Origin: Gymnopus androsaceus JB14
Taxonomy: Eukaryota; Basidiomycota; Agaricomycetes; Agaricales; Omphalotaceae
Length of the DNA stretch: 64,000 bases
Reading direction: 5' to 3'
Assembly (NCBI GenBank): GCA_009733575.1
Contig: ML769389.1
Location: 729,093-793,092 of the forward strand
Shown: piece after piece, positions 56,970 to 64,000 of the stretch
Position numbering within the stretch: the stretch's first letter is position 1
Layout: every line of letters begins with the position of its first letter
Position numbers and translations under genes: made by a program
Notes under the pieces: model-generated
The model's input: the letters and a program-made list of their open reading frames with translations, nothing else
What the model was told of the DNA's origin: nothing
Databases searched by the model: none

Positions 56970-59539
56970 CTAGCTAACAGATAAGAATATAAATAAATGC
57001 ATGTAGATGATAATCATAGATAGGAGAAATACAAGACTGACAACTAGGGTGCTTTGTCCAACACACCAAAGCCTGTATCTCCAACATGATGTCACAGAGT
57101 AGTTGATATCTATGGGACTATGATCATTGACATTATGATCAGAGAAATTAAGTACTTTGATATGGGAGAATGCTGAATTAGTTTCAGAGGGAGAAACTTC
57201 TTCAAACTGGGTGTCATCATGGGAGTGGTAATGTTATTAGGAAGTGCAGAGACAAGAGTCAGCGGGAGGGAGAGGCTGGAGATGGCATGGGGGGCATTCA
57301 CATCCTGGAAAGAGAGAAGAGGGGCCAAGAGTCAGCAGAAGAGAGAAACTGGAGGAGGCAAGGGGTGCACTCACATCCTGGAAAGAGAGAAGAGGAGTCA
57401 AGAGTTAGCAGGAGGGAAAGACTGGAGAGACTGAAGAGGGCTTGGGGGGCACTCACCAGCTGGAGAGAGAAAAGAGGGGTCAAGAGTCAACAGGATGAAG
57501 AGACTGGAGAACGCATGGGGAGCACTCACCAGCTGGAGAGAGAGAGAGAAGAGAGGACAAGAGTCAGCAGGAGGGAGAGACTGGAGAGTGCATGGGGAGC
57601 ACTCACAGTCTGGAGAGATAGAGAAGAGGGATCAAGAGTCAGCATGAGGGAGATACTGGAGAGGGCATGGGGGCACTCACCCACTGGAGAGAGAGAGAGA
57701 GAGAGGAGGGGCCAAGTGTCAGCAGGAGGGAGAGACTGGAGAGGGCATGGGGGCACTTACCAGCTGGAGAGAGACAGAAGAGAGGTCAAGAATCAGCATG
57801 AGGGAGAGACTGGAGAGGGCATGGGAAGGGGGGAGGGTTACTCACATCCTGGAGAGAGAGAAGAGGGGCAAAGAGTCAGCAGGAGGGATAGACTGGATAA
57901 GGCATGGCAAGCACTCACATCCTGGAGACAGAGAGAAGAGAGATCAAGAGTCAGCAGGAGGGAGGGACTGAAGAGGGCTTGGGGGGCATTCACCAGCTGA
58001 AGAGAAAGAAGAGGTGAAAAGAGTCAACAGGAGGGAGGGGCAGGAAATGCATGGGGGGTACTCACATACTGGAGGGAAGGAAGAGGGGAAAAGAGTCAGC
58101 CGGAGGGAGGACTGGAGAAGATGCAGGGGGCACTCACCAGCTGGAGAGAAAGAAGAGGAGCCAAGAGTCAGCAGGAGGAAGAAACTGGAGAGGTCATGGG
58201 GGGCACTCACCAGCTGGAGAGAGAGAAGAGGGGCCAAGAGTCAGCAGGATGGAGAGTGGAGAGGGCATAAGAGGCACTCACATCCTGAAGAGGTCAGATG
58301 GGATGAGATTTAGCTTGGCTTGCAACTTGCTTCAATCAATACACTGAAGCTTACTTTATCTTCTTGTAGGTGGCTCTCTATAAGTTTGGCAAGCTCAACT
58401 TTCCCTATCATAAAACATGCACTTTCCACACTGCCCAGCTATGTAATGTACACTCACCTATTCTTTCTTCAATCCTCTTATTCAATGTTTCTGCAATTGA
58501 ATAAAAGTCTTTGTACCCATGTATCTGATAGCTCTGAGTCAAACCCTGCACATCAATGATGCACTATTCCCACCATAAATTGTGATCCTTCTTGGTAAAG
58601 CAAACCATAGGATTCCAGCAGTTCCAGGTCAATTATCAGATTTCCATTCCCATCAAACAATTTTAAACTTTTGTATAGACCATGACTGGACCAAAGGTGC
58701 TGCCAGTTCCATTTGCCTGGATAAATGTTACGATTTTCCATAAAAAATGACTAAGGCTGTATCATTAAAACTCCCAGTTCTAATGAACCATTAGCCATAC
58801 CAAAAGCTTAATGAACTTGATTGCATTGTACTTTGTGAGCAAAAACAACAAAAATTGAAATCACATTGAATCTCACCATTCGCAGCCGCTTCTCAATATC
58901 TAGCTTTGGTATCACTTCCTGCGATGTGTAAACAGCTACTCGGATTTAGATTGTCAATTTGAGGGCCAAAATACGAAGTCACCTGCAGACAATACAGCTA
59001 AACATGGGTCTCCATACATGGTGAGCTTCCAGAGTGGTGTACTTGTAAATGATGACCATCTTAAACACACAAGTAATCAAGAATAATCAGCTATTTGATA
59101 GCATTATAAACTTACCCAAATTTGTTCAGCAATGATTCAAAGCAATCTCGGTCTTCCTTCCGCCTAAACCTCCGTACAATATGAGAAGTCTCTCCAGGGC
59201 TTTCAACTTTTATACAAAATAATATAATAATCAGGGGGAGCAGATGACAAGCACATTTTGCAGTAGTAAGCAATCTGCGGATTGTACCATTCAGTGAGCA
59301 TGCAATCATAAATATGATGAACTCACCCCTTTTCAAGGATAAGGAATTGGAGAAACCACAGGCAGTCAGCTAGTAAGCCAACAAAAGGAATCTCAAGAAT
59401 GTTACACATGTGGATGGTTGTGAATGTCTCCACTCGCAACTTGGAATGTACTTTCAAACATTTGGAAGTGATGGGCACCCAAGAACAACTTGTGTGGACC
59501 AGACAACGCAGTCACAAGAGGGATGTTTGGTGAAGACAT
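56970..59539 (-). pseudogene. Multi-exon gene of unknown function containing the intron-like array
   Basis: Starts at ATG 59539. The first exon (59539-59408, 44 codons) ends FLGAHHFQMFESTFQVASGD plus IHNHPH, a GAHHF...GDxHNH motif found at the N-terminus of many uncharacterised mushroom proteins. Later exons read ESPGETSHIVRRFRRKEDRD (59205-59119), YTSQEVIPKLDIEKRLRM (~58930-58870), WNWQHLWSSHGLYKSLKLFD and LELLESYGLLYQEGSQF (58741-58560), and GLTQSYQIHGYKDFYSIAET (58535-58460), which ends at a GTGAGT donor at 58454. One single-base frame change lies near 58555. The next acceptor chain is the 14-unit array; after its last unit an acceptor at 57207 opens a last exon 57206-56970 (FEEVSPSETNSAFSHIKVLN). 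Phases around the first intron and the array do not all close, so the gene may be decayed or wrongly assembled in part. Confidence 0.45.
57247..58290 (-). repeat. 14-unit ~75-bp minisatellite of intron-like units
   Basis: Fourteen units of 69-85 bp. Read on the minus strand, each junction is YAG, three variable bases, then GTGAGT (or GTAAGT once, GTGAAT twice). Each unit also carries a branch-like CTGAC/CTAAC/TTGAC about 28 bases before a pyrimidine-rich run ending CTCTCCAG. The spacer triplets are CTG six times, GAT five times and TGG, ACT and TAT once each. The plus strand is strongly purine-rich and has a long run-through ORF (57287-58000), which I take as an accident of the repeat length. 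Confidence 0.9.
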
Positions 59540-59677
59540 GAGGGAAAGAATCGGCGCAGGGTGAGTGGTGTAGTCAAATATATAAGAGCATGGACACGTT
59601 GCAAAGGCATGCACAGAACAGCCACTGGTAAGTTCAGCTCCTTCCTATTTTGACTTTCTTACTCGGACCTCGTCCAT

Positions 59678-60349
59678 TTGATCTGTTGCCAACAGAAAGC
59701 CACCGCACACGTTGCGGAACATACTGCCACTGCCAGGGTTATCGATGGTATGGCGTGGTGTATACAGAGCTCAAGGTCATTTTTTGTTTTGAATCCTTTT
59801 AGCGACACGGTAGTCGCCCCCAAAGTCGAGGTGTTTTTGACGACGCCCAAGCTACGGCACGTTCAAATCCGATTCGACAATATTTCTATTCTAGAGTCTT
59901 TGGGAGTCAGGGCTACCCATGGAACAACTGACCTCATTAAAGATGGGTCCAGAAACCGCCAGGGCCCAATCGTCAGGATGGACATGCTACGGCAGTGCAA
60001 AAACCTCGCCCATCTTGCCATCAAGCTGCCGCCGAATCACATTCTAAGGAGAGACAATTTCCTCGGGTTTACTGGCAACAACATATCCATATCCTTGCTC
60101 TGTGTTAAAGCCGCTCAAAGTCTCCTGCTATATAATGACGGGTCAAGGTGTACACATCTTATCCTGCCTCACTACACCCTCTTTCAAGAGTTAACTCTTG
60201 GATACTGTAACCAGGATATTTCTGACTTTTTCATGGGCACAACGGACTTGCAACGCCACTGTAACTGCCTTATCCTCCTTGACACTCAGGTTCTTTTGCC
60301 AAATCGACCCTCGTCAGACTTGAGTCTTGGTCTAGACACCGGAAGCTAA
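59678..60349 (+). CDS. LRR/F-box-like protein fragment
   Basis: An open frame of 223 codons from 59678 to a TAA at 60347-60349. It contains VEVFLTTPKLRHVQIRFDNI, MLRQCKNLAHLAIKLPPNHI and CTHLILPHYTLFQELTLGYC, with Leu/Ile spacing like the irregular repeats C-terminal to mushroom F-box domains. No F-box is visible; the start may lie in a lost upstream exon. A MITE begins seven bases after the stop, so the stop codon or the C-terminus may have been shifted by that insertion. Confidence 0.45.
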   Translation: MICCQQKATAHVAEHTATARVIDGMAWCIQSSRSFFVLNPFSDTVVAPKVEVFLTTPKLRHVQIRFDNISILESLGVRATHGTTDLIKDGSRNRQGPIVRMDMLRQCKNLAHLAIKLPPNHILRRDNFLGFTGNNISISLLCVKAAQSLLLYNDGSRCTHLILPHYTLFQELTLGYCNQDISDFFMGTTDLQRHCNCLILLDTQVLLPNRPSSDLSLGLDTGS

Positions 60350-60355
60350 TCCGGC

Positions 60356-60630
60356 CATCAGCAAAACCTGTATGACGTGGGCAGTGCTTGAGCGAACTGT
60401 CCAGAGTTCCCAGCGCTCCAGCGTCCCAGCACTCAGATGGTCCAGCTGATGCAGGAGGGGGCTCCCAGAAGCTCCCAGAGGCCGCAAAATTACCATATTT
60501 GGAAATAACATATGATTTTATATTTCTGACAGCAATGGCAAGCGCTGGCCAGCGCTGGGAGCTCTGGGAACGCTGGGAATTCTAAGTATTGCTGTGGGAA
60601 TTAAAACACAAAATACAGGTTTTGCTGATG
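60356..60630 (-). mobile_element. CATCAGCAAAACC MITE, copy 2 (275 bp)
   Basis: Same TIR as 49246-49510, in opposite orientation, with the internal blocks (CCAGAGTTCCCAGCGCTCC, GAAATAACATATGATTTTAT) in reversed order. No TA duplication is seen here (flanks GGC and CCG), so the flanks have drifted or recombined. 60631-60965 shows no gene. Confidence 0.8.
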
Positions 60631-60965
60631 CCGCTAGCACAATGGTTTTCGTGAGGAGAGGACTTCAAACTTCTTGCAATTCCCAGTGTGGACTACTGGA
60701 CGAATTGTCAGAATCGTGCGTGTGAGTCCAGGACACAGTCAAGGTCTGACGAAAGACACCAAAGGAACTCTTTCAAGCTAGTTTTCCAGTAACTATACTA
60801 CATCACTTTCAATATGGGATTAGCCTGAAAGAGTGACTGCCAACTTTTGACCACGACTAGTCATCATTCAGAACTTCCATGGCTCACATTACTCTCCATC
60901 TCCTCACTGTTCAGTGAATCTAAAAGCTTCTCCTGTTTCTTAGTACGAATTATGTATAAGCGGAA

Positions 60966-62416
60966 TCAGTAGCACTCACAAAGACAAGCCCTTGAAGTAC
61001 AACAACATACCATAAGCATTTCATCCAGATCCATTCGCCTGTGCCGCCACGCATTCATATCCCACGGGAATGGCCCTCTTCTCCTCTCCTCCCAATACCT
61101 TACCTTCTTTCCTTCCTTCCTTGGCAGCTCATACCTATAATACCAATTAAGGAAAATATCTGTCTCACCAATAGAACATGGATAATCCGCCACAGCATGA
61201 ACCACGGCACGCAATTCAACGCCCCCAACGAAAGCAGAATACAATTCCGGGCTTCCTCTTGTGTAGCTCTGTACAAAAGAACGCACATAATTGCACATCC
61301 TCAGGATCAGTATCATCCTTAAAGTCTCCGGGAGTGTCAGTGCCAAATATAAATTGCTGACGATCCTCTTCGAACCACCCCACACCGCAGACCTCTGCCC
61401 ATAATGGGTGAAAGGCGGCCGATTCCCAGTCGATGATACCTGTGATGGTACCAGATTGGAGGTCAATGAGAATATTTCTGTCGTGTAAATCACCATGAGA
61501 AAAGCAAAATTTGTGAGCATCTGCAGAAGGCCCGAAAACAGTGGAATTGGGTAAAGTTTGTAGATACTCTGGAAGAGTTCGACACATTTTTCTCAAGTAG
61601 GTAGATCATAGGTTGACCTGGTAGGGGGGTTACCGTTGAAAGCGATGAGTTTGACATATTCGTCTGATGTGAAGATGGGCATTGTTTGGGAAGGAGAAGG
61701 AATTGTAAGATGGTAGTTTATGAGAGATATATCATTGAGAGGTCCAAGTTTGTACTCGTTCTTGATAGTAACTTTGTGGTTACAGTGGCTTCTCAAAGCA
61801 CGTAAAAATTCCGGAGACAAGGACAACCACCGCAGAGACCTGCTGGCAGACATAGAAGAATCTTCCGAGTTGACAACCTTGTGATAAATCCCACCACATC
61901 CATCTGCTTTAAGCCTGGAAAGCTGGTCGTAAAGATTGACAAGATCCAGAGCCAGCGTCCGTTTTTGGGCAAAATCAGAGTTCATCCCAGCCACCTCGTA
62001 ACTCGACTGGGACATATGCTCCATAAGTATCCATTCAACACCTACTGGGTTATTGGAATCCGAGAGATACGCATAGACCTTTGGGATCGGTAGCGTAGTG
62101 TGATCTATACGGAGCAGTATTAAATTCCAGCTTTCCTCCAACAACTTCTGGATAATTACTTCGTACAAAGTCCATAGCAGCGACTTCATTCTCGGTTTTG
62201 AAGAGTGGTTTGACTGGTAATACCAAACGAGTGACAACAGTATGAGTCTGAGTGTCACCAAGAGGATGCAAACTGGAGAGAGTAAACCTGGGCATAGTTT
62301 TTGGCCAGTTGGGAGCCAATAGGAATTGGTTGTCTGAGTTCGTGGGGAGAGACACGGAAAACCTGGCAAATGATACTCTGGAGCGCATCCAAGTTGATGC
62401 TTAAGCCAAGGGTCAT
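60966..62416 (-). pseudogene. APH-type phosphotransferase (kinase-like), frameshifted
   Basis: The frame from ATG 62416 gives MTLGLSINLDALQSIICQVF. After a one-base shift near 62260 it reads HTVVTRLVLPVKPLFKTENE (with the N-lobe Lys and Glu). A 55-bp intron (62159-62105) leads in frame to TTLPIPKVYAYLSDSNNPVG and VEWILMEHMS. After another shift near 61595 come the catalytic FSHGDLHDRNILIDLQSG and the metal-binding IIDWESAAFHPLWAEVC. A third shift near 61255 leads to ELRAVVHAVADYPCSIGETD and RGPFPWDMNAWRHRRMDLDE. The APH fold transfers phosphate from ATP to small molecules or proteins; the substrate is unknown. Catalytic residues are present, but three frame changes indicate a pseudogene or sequence errors. 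Confidence 0.75.
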
Positions 62417-62693
62417 CGTCCATTTTGAGATGGTGGTTTAGGTTTAGAGCGTAGAAAAAGACTCCTTTATGTGCGACGACATCCCCGACTCTGACCGAAA
62501 GGGAAGGGAGGGTCCTGTAGACAATGATCAGGACGAAATCCCACTGAAACGTGAACTTTAGGAAATTTCTTTCCATGGGCCACGTTACGCCATGTTTTAA
62601 GCTCGTCTGAAACATTTCAATTTTCGTAGTGATCTTTGTCTACCCCCACTGTCTTTATTCAACACTGGCTTTTGACCTTTGTTAGTTTCTAAT

Positions 62694-63685
62694 ATGGATA
62701 CTTTGAATGAGATATATGCTACTTCTATCACTTCTGTGCCACGTTGGGCTTTACCGGAACATGAAGAACTGTGTTGTGAACACTTGACTTCACTAAAGAT
62801 ATCTGAGTTAAGCCAGGTTGAGCGAAGATTGACTAAACCCTCGCTCGTCGACTTCATACTTGAAAAATGTCGCAGTTTTCAGTCACAAGTCTTGCATGGA
62901 CCTGAAACTTATTGGTCTAAGTGCATGTTGTATCTCAACAATTTTGGCTCTGTTATCTACAATCAACTTATTAAGTCATACCTGTTCGACATCGCTACTG
63001 AACGTCAACCTCATCCATATATTAATATTGATCTTCTTCCCTCTTTAAAGCAAGCATTTCGTGACTGTCCTCCTTGTGATATACAGCTGATGTTGAACTC
63101 TTTATCAGCGAAAATAATAACAACTCATCAATCCGTTTTGTATCGTGTCAAATCTCCCACTGGCAATGGTAACATTGAATCTGTTGACCTGCATACTTTT
63201 TTGTCAAAAGTTTTCCAGTCACAATTTAGGTCACTGTATTCATTAACAACTCGTACTCTTATTGAGATATACTTTAGCTGAGAACTGCAAATCGTTTGAT
63301 AATAGGCCTTTTTATGATCTGTTTGACTTAATCTTTGCTATCTTAAAAGGTCGCGGCTATCCATATTCCATTTTGAATGCTATTACCTTTGCTCTAATGC
63401 GGTATACCTCCAATTACAATCTCGGTCTTCCGGTTCCAGGTTCTCTGAATGATTGCAAACAACTTGAACATAAGGAGGCACGGATTGCATGTGTAGTCAA
63501 TGAAATCAACGTGTTAGATAGTGCAAAGGAAACCTGGCCTCAGCCTATACCTGATTCAACCATAATGGATTGTCTCTCTTTCTACAGGGAGTCTATTCAA
63601 TACAAACCGCTTTCCGTTTGTGCATCTTGTGGGACCGGAGATCATTTGCAAACAGGTTCTTTCTCTCCGCTCAACTGTCTACACT
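62694..63685 (+). pseudogene. Helitron-type protein, N-terminal region (second element)
   Basis: Starts at ATG 62694 (MDTLNEIYATSITSVPRWAL). After a one-base shift near 63265 it continues ENCKSFDNRPFYDLFDLIFA and ends with ETWPQPIPDSTIMDCLSFYR followed by SVCASCGTGDH. A WPQPIP block, then a helix and a CxxC pair is the arrangement I know from the start of large Helitron proteins in mushrooms, ahead of the Rep domain. The frame ends at 63685, so this is a 5' fragment. It is unrelated in detail to the Helitron at 32.8-43.9 kb. Confidence 0.45.
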
Positions 63686-64000
63686 AGATGCTGCTAGTCT
63701 TAAGCTAAATATCCCGATAAGTGTCGGGGAATGTTTTGCAATTTGACCCAATAAAATCAAAGAAAAAAAAATTTGCCCCAGGACACTATTTGCCAAATAT
63801 TCTGATAGGGGGTGGATCATCCTTGGGTGCTGCTGCCGTTTGATCGGCACAATGGCAAACCTGTGGATTCTGTTTCCACCCTTCCCAGGGCGCATTTATT
63901 TGCTTGTTTTGCTAAATATTTGGCATATTAACTAGCTTCTGGCTCTTTTGCCAAATATTTGGCATTGTTAATGCTATTGTCAAAAGTGGCGGGATTTGTG
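63686..64000. other. Non-coding end of window with TTTGCCAAATATTTGGCA motifs
   Basis: A perfect 16-bp palindrome TGCCAAATATTTGGCA lies at about 63950-63965, with partial copies near 63788 (TTTGCCAAATATTC) and 63910 (GCTAAATATTTGGCA). They may be subterminal repeats of a MITE that runs off the window. Confidence 0.45.

Noticed and set aside
57287..58000. 237-codon plus-strand ORF over the minisatellite as a repeat protein
   Set aside because: Its codons follow the repeat in more than one frame, unit lengths are not multiples of three, and the open frame is explained by the purine-rich, stop-poor strand.

Overview
The window looks like a transposon-dense chromosomal segment of an agaricomycete (basidiomycete) fungus. 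The evidence is internal: short GT-AG introns of about 45-60 bp with CTNAY-type branch sites, an F-box gene of a type common in mushrooms, a chromodomain Ty3/Gypsy retrotransposon, Helitron proteins with a PIF1-like helicase, and many short TIR elements (MITEs). I see no rRNA, tRNA or CRISPR.

Layout. 1-4.1 kb: minus-strand Ty3/Gypsy gag relic with its LTR (pol lies off the left edge). 4.1-12.2 kb: two decayed minus-strand Ulp1/C48-type cysteine peptidase genes, separated and flanked by a local family of short repeats with a GGCTG/CAGCC core. 12.2-24.9 kb: a chromovirus between two LTRs, with gag, protease, RT, RNase H, integrase and chromodomain on the plus strand and an antisense spliced ORF near the 3' LTR. 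Its gag is split by a 1.27-kb hAT-like element and its antisense ORF by a 3.2-kb foldback, which itself holds two more MITEs. 24.9-31.5 kb: unrecognised spliced genes, including one with a nucleotidyltransferase-like GGS...DLDLY signature. 31.5-44 kb: a Helitron whose Rep centre is replaced by about 2 kb of anomalous sequence and whose helicase is split into two halves on opposite strands, with inverted MITE copies around the second half.

45-52.5 kb: an apparently intact secreted-protein gene, several MITEs, an F-box/LRR-like relic and an intact F-box gene. 53.7-55.5 kb: a second foldback with TGGTATTACCA minisatellites and degenerate telomere-like repeats in both arms. 57-59.5 kb: a minus-strand multi-exon gene containing a striking 14-unit, ~75-bp minisatellite in which every unit is, on the minus strand, a canonical intron plus a 3-nt spacer. 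60.9-64 kb: a decayed APH-type phosphotransferase gene and the start of a second Helitron-type protein.

In both Gypsy elements and several genes, most premature stops are TGA where family relatives have Arg (CGA), which points to C-to-T change at CpG, not a changed code. The intact host genes appear to be the secreted protein (45.2-46.4 kb), the F-box gene (50.7-52.3 kb) and probably the NTase-like gene (29.9-31.5 kb). Most of the rest is mobile DNA or relics. All family calls come from motif recognition by eye; no database search was run.
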